Both the position numbers and the translations under genes were made by a program. This document shows positions 47,076-57,089 of a stretch of DNA of 64,000 nt, one piece after another. Source of the DNA: Planctomycetota bacterium (GTDB lineage: Bacteria; Planctomycetota; Planctomycetia; Planctomycetales; Planctomycetaceae); NCBI GenBank assembly GCA_022600195.1, contig JAHZKX010000064.1, positions 62,001-126,000 on the forward strand, given 5' to 3'. The notes beneath the pieces are model-generated. The model was not told the origin of the DNA. It ran no database searches and worked only from the letters and a program-made list of their open reading frames with translations. Numbering within the stretch: the stretch's first letter is position 1; every line of letters begins with the position of its first letter.

Positions 47076-50000
47076 ATGGCCAGCTTAGAAATTTCATTCT
47101 TGTCCGGAAAAACTCAAAAAATTGAGCTTTCCAAACAACAGCCCATTTCAATCGGCAGTCATGCATCTAATGATTTACAGATTGACAACGAAGATGTTGC
47201 ATCAATGCAATGCCGCATCAGCTGGAATAAAAAAAGCTATGAAATTGTTTCTGCGACCAGTGAGGGAATTGAGATCAATGGAACGATGTCCGGACGGTCA
47301 CTGTTAAACGATGGTGATCTCATTCGGATTGGTGAAGCAGATATTCTGTTTTCAGATGAAGTCGACCTACTGGATCTCGACTCCCCTCTGCCTGACGTGT
47401 CAGGCAAAAAAGACGAATCAATGTACGATTTCAAACCTGTCAGTGAGAACGAACTTGAAGCGATAATACGCTCACCTGCCAAGCCACCGGAAAAAGAATC
47501 AAAACCAGAGAAAAAGAAAAGTACCAAATCCCGGAAAGAAAAAAAAACACCGAGACCAAAAGAAGAACCGGTCCCCGATGATGATCTTGACCTGGCCTCC
47601 GCTGCTGACCTTCTTGAAGAAACGGATTCGGAAAATCCTTCACAAGCTCCGGCTCAGACATTTATTTCACGATCCAGTGAACATGCCTCTGAAGAACCAG
47701 AGAGCATCAGCCCTACAGAAAAAACGAAGGAAAAAAGTACCCTCTCATTAAAAGACCGAGTTCGTTCCCGTTCCTCTCGTAATGCTGTTCGTCCCGGAGA
47801 GCGTCAAATCGTTCGATCACCTTTTGTTTTATCACTGATCGGCGGCAGTATTCTATTAGCACTGATGGCATTTACTTTCTGGTTTATTATTGGTCGCGAT
47901 ACTGCAAAGCGGCATTTCGATGCTGCCGTACAGGAAATGGAAGCTGGTAAATATTCTCAAGCGATTCAACTCTTTGATAAATTTCTCTTAAATTATCAGA
48001 AAAGTGATTACGCCGACGAAGCCAGGATTCTGCTCAGCAAATCCTATGTTGAAAAAGAAATATCCGGCTCAACACCTGCCTGGAATGCGGGACTGGAAGC
48101 AACAAATGATTTCATTAAAAAACATCGAGATGATCCTGACTTCAAGGAACTCTACCCGACACTCGTCGAATATGGAAAGAAAATTGCTCTGGGATCTGTT
48201 GAAACTGCCAGCCGCACAAAAGAACGTGAATTGTTAGTAGTTTCAGCTAAAGCCGAAAGTATTCTCAATCGTTACAGTCCACAGGATGCCCCCCCTACCG
48301 ACGAGTTAGCAAAAATTAAAGCCGGTTACGAAAAAGCGGAAGCAGAGATTTTGCGAAAAGAGGTCTTTGATGTTGCGGTCAAAGAAATTGAAGACTCGAT
48401 CAAACAAAAAAAGTCACTACAGGCACTCGCACGCCGACGCCATCTGCTTGACCGCTACGATTACTATAAAAATGACCCTAAGATGGCTACCGTCCTCGCA
48501 AAAATCCTGGAACTAGAAAAAAATCTAGTTCAGGCTAACAACCAGCCAGTCAAGGCAGTCACCAATGAATACCCTGAAACATTTCCTCAATCTGTGACAC
48601 TGGCACTTCATACCCGTTCCCGCTCGAATACTGTTTCTGATGGTCGGAATGTATTTGCGATAGCCAACGGCAGTTGTTTCGGAATCGATTCGATTACCGG
48701 TGACCCCATCTGGAGACGTCCCGTCGGGCTTGACCCTCCCTTTGCCCCCATTTCCTTCTCGGGAAGTGAACCAGCTTTGCTCGTTTTTGATACACGACAC
48801 CAGGATCTTTTATGCGTCTCACAGAAAAGTGGAAAATTAATCTGGCGTCAAACGCTGCCCGCTCGCCCTACCGGCAAACCATTACTACACCAGGGTACCA
48901 TCGTCATTTCTTGCAATTCAGGTGATTTGATCAGCATCGATTTAATCAGTGGTTCGATCATCGCACAGCTTAAATTTGCGCAACCCCTGGTCGGTGCTCC
49001 CGGATTAGTCTACGGAGAACAATCCATTGCAGTTGCCGGACATGAAGGTGTTGTTTATTTGATTTCCTTACGTCCCTTCGAATGTCAAAAAGTGACTGCC
49101 CTGGGACATCGCCCGGGAACAATCGGAATTCCGATTATCGCCATGGGAAAATTACTGCTCGTTTGTGAGAACGACCGTACCGACTCTGCTCTGCTGCATG
49201 TTCTGGATGGAAACGGAAAAAATGCTTCACTCAATGAACTGGAAAATTTTCGTATCAAAGGACACGTTCAAAGCATGCCTGTCCTCCGTGGCAAACAGAT
49301 GTTTTTTCCAACTGTTCCTGAACGCATTACTGCATTTACGGTCACAGACGAAGAAGGCAAACGAAAGTTGACAGAAATCGCATCTTATCAATTACAGGCC
49401 CCGCTCTCATGTCAAATTTATCTTTCAGCCGGCTCTGGAGGTCAACTCTGGATGAGCAGTTCCGCCTTACGAAAATTTACACTGCAAAATTCCGGAATCA
49501 AACTGGACAAGAAAAAAATTGCCGACGGATTAGGAGCACAACCAATGCAGTTAATTGGCAATAACCTGTATCTTGCCAGACGTCTGCTTTCATCCAAATC
49601 TGTCATTTTTTCCATCGCCAACCGCAATGAAATGAGCAGTTCCTGGAAATCTATACTAGGTACGGATATTCTCGCCACTTATTCTTCTGGTCAAAATGGA
49701 CTGGTCTGTATCACATCGGATGGAGATATCTTTCGGATTCGAAATACCGATTTTGAACCGGATTCTTCAAAGTTCAAAGAAAAAACCATTACACAACTTA
49801 AACTCCCCGAAGGTCTTTCGGAACCGCTTAAAACATCACCACTCTCTGAAGGTAAAATTGCCGTCTACTGTGGCTCCCCCAAACCAACTCTCTGGGTTCT
49901 CAATACCTTTGGACAATTGGAACAGACCATCGATTTGAAAGCTCCTCTCGATACAATGCCCGTATCACTTGGCGATGGAATTGCAATTCCTTTCCAGAAA

Positions 50001-50687
50001 AAGATTGCTGTATTTCGAAAAGGACGCGGTCTCAACACGGTTCAAGAGTTTGTCATTCCGGGTCAGGATGATATTAAATGGAAACAATTGATCCCCACTG
50101 CTAAAGACCAATGCATCGCGATCACATCCACCGGCCAGATTATCTCTTTACAATATCGAACAACGCCCACACGCCACCTCGCTATATTGTCCAAGAGTGA
50201 CAACAAACAACCAATCGATTTCAAAGCAGCGATCGATAAAAATACGCTGGCAGTAACAGATGCCTCAGGACTGTTGCAGTTACTTGAACCCAAAACAGCA
50301 CAACAAAAGGCAAAACTACAACTCCCCTCTCCTGCTACGAATGACCTCTGGATCACAGAAGGATTTCTCTTCGTAGAAACGAAGCAGAATTTAAGCTGTT
50401 TCAAAATCGACACAGGTCTCAAGAAATTATGGGATTTAAAATTACCTGACTCTTCTCTGGCAGGCGCTCCTGCGATCATTGATAAAAAACTGTTGCTCTC
50501 ACTTCAAAATGGTTCCCTGCTGACAGTCGATTCTAAAACAGGGAAGGTACAAATGGATGTCAAGACGCCACTGCCAGCCAGCGGTTCGATTGTAAATCTG
50601 GAAAAAATCATTCTTGTACCTACAGTGGATGGAAGCCTCTATCGTATCGATCAGGTCCTGCAACAGAAAGGACAAGCTTCACTATGA
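47076..50687 (+). CDS. FHA domain-TM-TPR-PQQ propeller protein
   Basis: 1203 residues. An N-terminal FHA fold (about residues 5-95), a long charged linker, one TM helix (about 249-272), a TPR-like helical stretch (about 278-480), then a large PQQ-like beta-propeller in the envelope (about 510-1200). The FHA phosphothreonine-binding Arg is replaced (IGSHAS instead of GRxxS) and the SxxH is SMQC, so phosphopeptide binding may be lost or altered. It joins cytoplasm to envelope inside the Exb cluster and overlaps the next gene by 4 bp. Confidence 0.85.
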   Translation: MASLEISFLSGKTQKIELSKQQPISIGSHASNDLQIDNEDVASMQCRISWNKKSYEIVSATSEGIEINGTMSGRSLLNDGDLIRIGEADILFSDEVDLLDLDSPLPDVSGKKDESMYDFKPVSENELEAIIRSPAKPPEKESKPEKKKSTKSRKEKKTPRPKEEPVPDDDLDLASAADLLEETDSENPSQAPAQTFISRSSEHASEEPESISPTEKTKEKSTLSLKDRVRSRSSRNAVRPGERQIVRSPFVLSLIGGSILLALMAFTFWFIIGRDTAKRHFDAAVQEMEAGKYSQAIQLFDKFLLNYQKSDYADEARILLSKSYVEKEISGSTPAWNAGLEATNDFIKKHRDDPDFKELYPTLVEYGKKIALGSVETASRTKERELLVVSAKAESILNRYSPQDAPPTDELAKIKAGYEKAEAEILRKEVFDVAVKEIEDSIKQKKSLQALARRRHLLDRYDYYKNDPKMATVLAKILELEKNLVQANNQPVKAVTNEYPETFPQSVTLALHTRSRSNTVSDGRNVFAIANGSCFGIDSITGDPIWRRPVGLDPPFAPISFSGSEPALLVFDTRHQDLLCVSQKSGKLIWRQTLPARPTGKPLLHQGTIVISCNSGDLISIDLISGSIIAQLKFAQPLVGAPGLVYGEQSIAVAGHEGVVYLISLRPFECQKVTALGHRPGTIGIPIIAMGKLLLVCENDRTDSALLHVLDGNGKNASLNELENFRIKGHVQSMPVLRGKQMFFPTVPERITAFTVTDEEGKRKLTEIASYQLQAPLSCQIYLSAGSGGQLWMSSSALRKFTLQNSGIKLDKKKIADGLGAQPMQLIGNNLYLARRLLSSKSVIFSIANRNEMSSSWKSILGTDILATYSSGQNGLVCITSDGDIFRIRNTDFEPDSSKFKEKTITQLKLPEGLSEPLKTSPLSEGKIAVYCGSPKPTLWVLNTFGQLEQTIDLKAPLDTMPVSLGDGIAIPFQKKIAVFRKGRGLNTVQEFVIPGQDDIKWKQLIPTAKDQCIAITSTGQIISLQYRTTPTRHLAILSKSDNKQPIDFKAAIDKNTLAVTDASGLLQLLEPKTAQQKAKLQLPSPATNDLWITEGFLFVETKQNLSCFKIDTGLKKLWDLKLPDSSLAGAPAIIDKKLLLSLQNGSLLTVDSKTGKVQMDVKTPLPASGSIVNLEKIILVPTVDGSLYRIDQVLQQKGQASL

Positions 50688-53227
50688 AATTGTCTGCACA
50701 CATATTCTGTAATCTGATTTGCAGCCTGACTTTGATTCTATTTATGCCTGGCCTGACAACCGTTTCCGCACAAAAAGAAACAAAGTCTGACAAAAAAACG
50801 ACTAAAAATGCGTCTTCCAAGACAGAAACAACAGACACCGAGAAAGCAGATGAAGAAAAAGAACCGCCCTTACCCAAAATAGAAGAAATGCAGGTCCCAT
50901 CCGTTGAAGACCTTCTTAAAAAACCACCTGTCGATTGGGTCGTTCTCGAAAACGATACGGTACTGGTTGTAGAACCAGTCTATCCACGTCCTGACACTCT
51001 GGGGCAACTTGATACTGCGTTAAAAGAGAGCTACAACCTGCCCAAACCTAAAAGTAAAGAAGAAATCGACGAACAGCGAAAAATGCGCGCGGCATTAAAT
51101 TTCATTCAACTGACACTCGTCGATGAAAAAGAAAACCCTGAATATCAAATCCAAAGAAGTCATGTTAAGCAAATCATTCACCATGAAGACCAGATGCTCA
51201 AACGAATTGATGAGCTATTGAAAACAAATCAGCTACGGACGGCTTTTGAAATGCTGCTGGTTCTTGATCGAAAACATCGCGCGTGGCCGGGGTTTGACCA
51301 GCGACAGCAGAATTTACTGTTTCTGGAAGCAAAGGAAAAACAAGAATTAAAAAAATATGAAATCGCTCTGGCATTCATTGAGGATTTATATAACCAATCA
51401 CCGAATTATCCGGGATTGAGTAAACTGGCAGGTGAAATCATTGACACTGTAATCACTCAGTCAGTCAAAGAGGGTGTTTTTCGCAAGGCCCATTTCTACT
51501 TGAAGCGTCTGTCAACAATGTTTCCCAAACAGCAGATTGTTATAAAATGGAAAGAGTCCTTTCTGAACCAGTCCAATCTTATACTCAATAAAGCAAATCA
51601 GGAAGCGCAACAGAACCAATTCCAACAAGCCATTCATTCGGTAATGGAGGCTGCCCTCGTCTGGCCCGCTAACCCCAAACTTCGTGAATCGCTGCTTCGC
51701 TATCACAACCGTTATCCTGTGATTAACGTCGGTGTCATGGAAACAGCATTAACCAAAACCCCTTATTTCCTGGAACGTGATTCCACCCGACGCCATCGAA
51801 AATTAACCCAAATCCCCATGTTTGAAGTCAGCCATGTCGATCAAACGCCGCAATATCAAAGCCGCTTCTTTGAACAATGGGAACCGACAGATCTGGGACG
51901 GCGTGCTGATTTTATTTTGAGACAATCATATGGCACCTGGGAATCACATCCGGTACTAATGGCAGCCGACATCGCAGAGTTTATCAGGAAGAAGATCACA
52001 CCTGGAAATACTCAATATGACGAACGCTTTGACAGCTATGTCAATTCAGTATCAACGACAGACCCCTTTTCAGTCAGTGTCTATTTTGATCGCGTCCCTT
52101 TGCGTACAGAGTGGTTAATGGCAGCTCCCATCATGGCTCCTCCAATCTGGGAAAGAGTTTCAGATAAGTCGGAGAATTCCAGCACTCCTCTCAAACCGGA
52201 AGTTCTCGTCTCCAGTCGGTTTATTGTCGATAACCATAGCCAGAATCGAGTTCAGTATGTTCGCGCTGTGCCAGAACCATCGGGTTTACGAGAATACAAT
52301 GTGGCTCAAATCAATGAGGTTCAATATCCCGATTTCAACAAGTCGTTCCAGGGATTATTGGTGGGAGAAGTCTCTGTGCTTCCCTTTCTGCCAGCCAAAC
52401 TCGTCTCGTTCTTTCAGGAGCAGGAAGAATTTAACGTAGTACAATCTGCCATCCCCTCATCACATGTTCTGCAATTTAATCCGGAAAGCAAACCTCTCAA
52501 AATCATTGAACTTCGTAGAGCACTTGCCTATGCCATCGATCGAAAGAAAATTCTTACCGAATCTCTGCTACATGAATCCAAACGACTCAATGGCCGATTG
52601 ATCACAGCACCTTACTACACTGGGCTACAGGCTTATAATCAACAAGTGCCACAACGCGAGTACAATTACCCATTGGCTGTTGCGTTAGCTGTCGCATCAC
52701 AAAACAAACTGGGTGGAAAATTCCCAGAACTACATATGCTTTGTGACCCACTACCAGAAGCGCAGGAAGCCGCTCTGGAACTTATCAAAGACTGGTCGCG
52801 AATTGGCATCACGGTGACACTCATTCCAAATACTGCCTCTGAAGCTAAAAAGCAGAATCTGAAATGGGACATTGTCTATCGAACGTCCTCAATGACGGAA
52901 CCAGTTATGGAACTTTGGCCATTTCTGACAGTCGGTAAAGGAGCGCAAATCGAATCGCTGAAAATATTCCCCGACTGGATGAGACAGAAACTGATCGAAC
53001 TGGACGAAGCAACTGACTCGGAAACAGCAACAGCGCTCTTAAAAAAACTGCAACAGCAACTGTATTCGATGGCACATATTATTCCCTTATGGGAAATCGA
53101 CCAGTTTCATGTGTTCCGTACAAATATCAAAGGATACGCCGACCGCCCTTTAAATTTCTATGATAATGTAGAGCAATGGATCACCACACCGATTTATCCG
53201 AAAATAGAATCGTTTACCCAAAAATAG
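50684..53227 (+). CDS. SBP_bac_5-like extracellular protein with helical N-terminal part
   Basis: 847 residues. A signal peptide (hydrophobic residues 5-26, cleavage near VSA) and a Lys/Glu linker precede a helical region. The C-terminal part is a peptide-binding SBP_bac_5 domain, shown by LRRALAYAIDRKKIL and the later IPLWEIDQFHVFR. No ABC permease or ATPase of the Dpp/Opp type is nearby, so it is an orphan binding protein, perhaps passing ligand to the Exb-driven assembly (inference). ATGA overlap with the FHA gene indicates coupling. Confidence 0.8.
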   Translation: MKLSAHIFCNLICSLTLILFMPGLTTVSAQKETKSDKKTTKNASSKTETTDTEKADEEKEPPLPKIEEMQVPSVEDLLKKPPVDWVVLENDTVLVVEPVYPRPDTLGQLDTALKESYNLPKPKSKEEIDEQRKMRAALNFIQLTLVDEKENPEYQIQRSHVKQIIHHEDQMLKRIDELLKTNQLRTAFEMLLVLDRKHRAWPGFDQRQQNLLFLEAKEKQELKKYEIALAFIEDLYNQSPNYPGLSKLAGEIIDTVITQSVKEGVFRKAHFYLKRLSTMFPKQQIVIKWKESFLNQSNLILNKANQEAQQNQFQQAIHSVMEAALVWPANPKLRESLLRYHNRYPVINVGVMETALTKTPYFLERDSTRRHRKLTQIPMFEVSHVDQTPQYQSRFFEQWEPTDLGRRADFILRQSYGTWESHPVLMAADIAEFIRKKITPGNTQYDERFDSYVNSVSTTDPFSVSVYFDRVPLRTEWLMAAPIMAPPIWERVSDKSENSSTPLKPEVLVSSRFIVDNHSQNRVQYVRAVPEPSGLREYNVAQINEVQYPDFNKSFQGLLVGEVSVLPFLPAKLVSFFQEQEEFNVVQSAIPSSHVLQFNPESKPLKIIELRRALAYAIDRKKILTESLLHESKRLNGRLITAPYYTGLQAYNQQVPQREYNYPLAVALAVASQNKLGGKFPELHMLCDPLPEAQEAALELIKDWSRIGITVTLIPNTASEAKKQNLKWDIVYRTSSMTEPVMELWPFLTVGKGAQIESLKIFPDWMRQKLIELDEATDSETATALLKKLQQQLYSMAHIIPLWEIDQFHVFRTNIKGYADRPLNFYDNVEQWITTPIYPKIESFTQK

Positions 53228-53275
53228 CTTGCTGTGAGATGAAATTTTAATTTAGATTTTTCTATTGGTAATATA

Positions 53276-54889
53276 ATGTTTTCTTGCGATTTTTCTAAAA
53301 TCTGTCATTTAATGATTCTGGTCTCGGGACTACTGCTGTTTCCGAATTCAGTTTCTATTGCACAAACAAATGCAGATCCTTCGTCTCTGGCAACCCAGTC
53401 ACAACATATCAGTCTTCAGCCTTACCGTATTAGAATCGATATTGCCTATGCGCCAAAATCAAGGCTGACTCCCCTGGATCACAATCATATCCAACAACGG
53501 TTAATACAGATCATTGATCGTTCCATCGGCGAAAAATGGATTCTGGCAGATTCAAAGATAAAGAAATCCAGCCCCCTGAATTCCCTCGGCATCTATGAGA
53601 ACAACTGGTTGCCACTTGCCTCGGGTAAAGGTCTGCAACGCCTTAAGTCTGAAGATATTCTGAAACGCTACCCAAATCATCCATTTGACAAACTCTTTCT
53701 GATCACCATAGAACAAGATGGTATTGGATATCTGATCTCTGGTAGAGAATTTGACTCTTACTCACGAAATCTCAGTCCTCTCTCCACAAAGAAGACTTTT
53801 GCAAAACCGTTTCTCAGCGAGACTATCTTTGAATCTCTCCGCGACTTATTTTCAGCTGTTGTCACGATCGAATCAGTAAATGGCAACCAGGCCATCGTCA
53901 GTGAACAAGCCAGTCAGTATCCACCACCAGATCCCTCAATGGGAACATTACAGAAAAACTTTTACTTCATTCCCTTCTTTCGGTACTTAAATCGAGATCG
54001 GGAAGTCAAAAATATCCAGTTTATCCCTTGGACTTATCTGGTCCTGGAAGAGATCAATCGCAAATATGCTACCTGCCTGATTTCTTCAGGTCTGCGGGGA
54101 GTTCTCAGTGGAAGCCGCCGCAGAGTCGAAACATTCGCCATTCGCGTGAAACAAAAATACCCAGAGACCAAACTCTCTCTCATTCCACGTGGGACATCAT
54201 TTCAAACCGCAGCGGGAATAAAAGTTCAAACATCTCCACTGGATCCCCAACAGGTCAGACAGCGACAGCGGGAGGCGAAAAAACAAAAAGAACTCAAGAA
54301 AACTCCTCAACCGGAATCTCAAAATTATATAACCGGAGAATTCTTGACGAATCGCAGCGGGACAATCACTCTAAAGGCTGATTCCCACCATCCCCTAATC
54401 TGGCTTTATGTTCGAAGTGGAAAAGCCCTCGTTGCTAATGTGCCCTACATCCCAGGCATCAACCGCGAAATTAATATTCAAATCCCCGATGATCGTATTC
54501 GATTAAGCGTCGAAGGCGAACTGGCCGTTTTAAATGGGGAATTGATCGAAGCGGTGGCATCGCTCTCCATGAAAATGTCACGTATTCGAAAATGGGCAAA
54601 AAACAAAGACTGGAAAAAAGTCGACGCAGGAATCGGAGAACTGGAAAGTGGTATTTCACCAAAACAAATCTTTGACGATAAGCTGAATGTCATTCAAGTA
54701 TCTGCTGTGGAAGCAGCACAGGCACAGAAGAATCGGTCTGCACAGTCGCGAATTGCCAGTCTCTGCCGTGAAACTTCAGGACGTATTGAGCGATTTCTTG
54801 ATCCGACGGGAATCATTGATTTAAAAACAGAAATCAATGACCTCAAGCAACTGCAAAGGAGAGATCCAAATCGTCGCAAACCTAGGTAA
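53276..54889 (+). CDS. Secreted protein of unknown function in the Exb cluster
   Basis: 537 residues with a signal peptide (to about SIAQ, residue 30). I recognise no domain. A beta-rich N-terminal half is followed by a Gln/Lys/Arg-rich coiled linker (about 325-350), then a beta segment and a helical C-terminus rich in Arg/Lys. It lies 48 bp after the SBP-like gene and 18 bp before the MOSC gene. Its place marks it as part of the cluster. Confidence 0.7.
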   Translation: MFSCDFSKICHLMILVSGLLLFPNSVSIAQTNADPSSLATQSQHISLQPYRIRIDIAYAPKSRLTPLDHNHIQQRLIQIIDRSIGEKWILADSKIKKSSPLNSLGIYENNWLPLASGKGLQRLKSEDILKRYPNHPFDKLFLITIEQDGIGYLISGREFDSYSRNLSPLSTKKTFAKPFLSETIFESLRDLFSAVVTIESVNGNQAIVSEQASQYPPPDPSMGTLQKNFYFIPFFRYLNRDREVKNIQFIPWTYLVLEEINRKYATCLISSGLRGVLSGSRRRVETFAIRVKQKYPETKLSLIPRGTSFQTAAGIKVQTSPLDPQQVRQRQREAKKQKELKKTPQPESQNYITGEFLTNRSGTITLKADSHHPLIWLYVRSGKALVANVPYIPGINREINIQIPDDRIRLSVEGELAVLNGELIEAVASLSMKMSRIRKWAKNKDWKKVDAGIGELESGISPKQIFDDKLNVIQVSAVEAAQAQKNRSAQSRIASLCRETSGRIERFLDPTGIIDLKTEINDLKQLQRRDPNRRKPR

Positions 54890-54907
54890 ATAGAGAAATA
54901 CAATCAA

Positions 54908-55702
54908 ATGTGGACTCTTTCCCGCATCGCCATCTATCCCATCAAATCACTCGACCCCGTCATTCTTAATCAGGTAGACATTCTGCCCGGTGGCGCCCTC
55001 TACTGGGATCGTCGATTCGCAATCTACGATCAAGCAGATCATGTCATTGATGCAAAAAAGTATCCATCAATTCATAAAATTCGTGCAACCTGTGATCTCT
55101 CTCAGCAAACAGTGACTCTGTCGACTACTCAGTCTGGGACAGAAACAAAACAATTTCACCTGATTGAAAATCGTACTGAATTAGAATCCTGGTTCAGTCA
55201 ATACTTCAATCAACGGGTCACTATTAAAGAAAACAGTCAGTCCGGCTTCCCAGATGATACCGTAGCATCCGGACCGACAATTATCAGCACACAGACCTAC
55301 CAAGAACTTTCACGATGGTTTCCCGAGATCTCAATCGACGAGCTCAGACTTCGCTTTCGCGCGAATTTAGAATTTGACGGCGACCTCCCCTTTTGTGAAG
55401 ATCGTCTCTATTCAGAATCGGAACCACCTGTTTTGTTTCAGATAGGGTCGGTGACTTTTGAAGGATCAAACCCCTGTAAACGATGCGTTGTACCTTCCCG
55501 ATCTCCTCTTACAGGAGAGTCCAATCCCGATTTCATGAAAAAATTCATTGAAAATCGCAAAGCCACATTTCCTGCATGGGCTCCGTTGTCTCTGTTTCAG
55601 AATATGTATCGCCTCACCGTGAATACCAGACTTCCCAGTCACCTACTCAACAACTCAGCACGCATCCAAGTCGGCGATCATATCAATATCCTACGCGGAT
55701 AA
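54908..55702 (+). CDS. MOSC domain protein (molybdenum cofactor sulfurase C-terminal-like)
   Basis: 264 residues: MOSC_N beta-barrel (YPIKSLDPV, GALYWDRRFAIYD) then a MOSC domain with the CKRC segment (CKRCVVPSRSP), whose Cys carries persulphide in YcbX/mARC-type proteins. Such proteins reduce N-hydroxylated compounds or handle Moco sulphur. It starts 18 bp after the cluster gene before it, so cotranscription is likely though functional linkage is doubtful. Confidence 0.9.
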   Translation: MWTLSRIAIYPIKSLDPVILNQVDILPGGALYWDRRFAIYDQADHVIDAKKYPSIHKIRATCDLSQQTVTLSTTQSGTETKQFHLIENRTELESWFSQYFNQRVTIKENSQSGFPDDTVASGPTIISTQTYQELSRWFPEISIDELRLRFRANLEFDGDLPFCEDRLYSESEPPVLFQIGSVTFEGSNPCKRCVVPSRSPLTGESNPDFMKKFIENRKATFPAWAPLSLFQNMYRLTVNTRLPSHLLNNSARIQVGDHINILRG

Positions 55703-55870
55703 AATGAATCCGGCCATACACCAATCCAGTAAATACAGGCAGGAATAAATCGGATAACCGTTACAAGTGTTTCTAAATGTTAATGGTTACCTGAATCCAC
55801 TCCATTTTTCCAGTTCAGAGCAGACACTCCCCAGCAGTACGCTTAGTTTCAAGTGTAGCGTTTTCAACGA

Positions 55871-55885
55871 TTGGGACTGTCCCAA
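55871..55885 (+). promoter_or_regulatory. 15-bp inverted repeat upstream of csrA
   Basis: TTGGGA-CTG-TCCCAA, perfect 6-bp arms with 3-bp centre, 64 bp before the csrA start. It could be an operator or a short hairpin. GGA, the core of CsrA sites, occurs in its left arm, but a hairpin loop presenting GGA is not seen. Confidence 0.35.
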
Positions 55886-55949
55886 AACAAAAATCAGAAA
55901 TCGCCTGAAAAAAGATGTTCCCCTATCTACTAATTCGCAAGGAATAGCG

Positions 55950-56147
55950 ATGCTTGTACTCAGCCGAAAAAAAGATGAAAAAATCATCATTGGAGATTCA
56001 ATCACATTGATGGTGATTGAAATTAAGAACGATAAAGTGCGTCTCGGGATTGAAGCCCCGAAAGACGTTACGGTGCATCGTGAAGAAGTGTATGACGCAA
56101 TCAAAGAACAGAATGCGCAAAACAACACGAACTGCGAAACTCCCTAA
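55950..56147 (+). CDS. csrA: Carbon storage regulator CsrA
   Basis: 65 residues, typical length. It has MLVLSRKKDEKIIIGDSI at the N-terminus and RLGIEAPKDVTVHREEVY. CsrA binds GGA motifs in mRNA leaders. AAGGA lies 7 bp before ATG 55950; the in-frame open stretch from 55767 has no family similarity and is not part of the gene. No fliW or flagellar gene is in the window. A Gln/Asn-rich tail follows the conserved core. Confidence 0.97.
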   Translation: MLVLSRKKDEKIIIGDSITLMVIEIKNDKVRLGIEAPKDVTVHREEVYDAIKEQNAQNNTNCETP

Positions 56148-56195
56148 GTTTTAACTTTATCTGCCCAACCTGTTTGCTCTTCAACAAGACAGCGA

Positions 56196-57089
56196 TTAGC
56201 GATCTTGCGCCTGAGCCCACATCTTGTCAAACAACTTACGTTGTTCTGACAGTGCAGCAACAGTATCCTTCTTAGGTTGCTTCCCCTCTTCAAGCATCAA
56301 CCAACCGGTATAATTCACACCGGCCATCAGTTCGAAAAAACGCTTATGAGGATAGTCTGAATGTATCAGATCGTGAATATGCGTTGTGGCTCCCAGGCGG
56401 TCTTTCACTAAAGCAAAATTTGCTTCAAGACCCTTCCCTTCCAGATCCTGCTTATTACAGTTCCAGCAAATCGCCACATTGGGATGATCAGCCACATCTA
56501 ATATCTTGCGAATTGTCGGAAGATGTGCACATTTACCATGCACTTCCAGACGAATCTGTTGACCCCAGTCAGATCCGTATTTCCCGATTACATTCAAAGC
56601 ACGCCCAATCTGCTTTATCGTCTCTGCTTCTGAAACGCCTTTATGAAAAGAATCAGGCTTAACCTTAACGCCACTGCCTCCCACATCATGACTGAGTTTG
56701 ATAAAATCTTTCGTATCTGAAATCGATTTCTTCAACACGGCCGCATCAGGATTATCAAATCGTTCGTTACTACCAATTCCCACCAGTGTCACTGGACTGT
56801 CGGCAAATTGTTGTACGACTCCCTGACGCTCCGACTTACTGAGAGTTCGTTCCACTCCATGCGCATGAGTCGTTCTTAACTCTACCCCCAGAACATTAGC
56901 CGTTTTGCAATTTTTCAATAAGGTCTGTAGATCCCAATCTTTTGCCCACTGGTAAGTAACAAGACCATATTGAGCTCGGGCTTTGGTTTTTTTAGCAGCC
57001 AAAACAGAACCTGAAAGACCGCCGCTGATTGCGAATGCACCACTTAACGCAGACGTTTTCAAGAAATCACGACGTGAGTAAAATACCAT
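56196..57089 (-). CDS. Sugar phosphate isomerase/epimerase-type TIM-barrel protein, Tat-exported
   Basis: 297 residues. A twin-arginine signal (SRRDFLKTSA) ends near AAKK. The remainder is an AP endonuclease 2/xylose isomerase-like TIM barrel with metal-site candidates E (LEVHG), H and E (WLMLEEG). Such proteins act on sugars or inositols. GGGAG lies upstream of the ATG. It converges on csrA, 48 bp apart. Confidence 0.85.
   Translation of the reverse strand: MVFYSRRDFLKTSALSGAFAISGGLSGSVLAAKKTKARAQYGLVTYQWAKDWDLQTLLKNCKTANVLGVELRTTHAHGVERTLSKSERQGVVQQFADSPVTLVGIGSNERFDNPDAAVLKKSISDTKDFIKLSHDVGGSGVKVKPDSFHKGVSEAETIKQIGRALNVIGKYGSDWGQQIRLEVHGKCAHLPTIRKILDVADHPNVAICWNCNKQDLEGKGLEANFALVKDRLGATTHIHDLIHSDYPHKRFFELMAGVNYTGWLMLEEGKQPKKDTVAALSEQRKLFDKMWAQAQDR

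Noticed and set aside
55767-55949. In-frame extension of csrA by 61 codons
   Set aside because: No Shine-Dalgarno, no family similarity, and a good site at ATG 55950.
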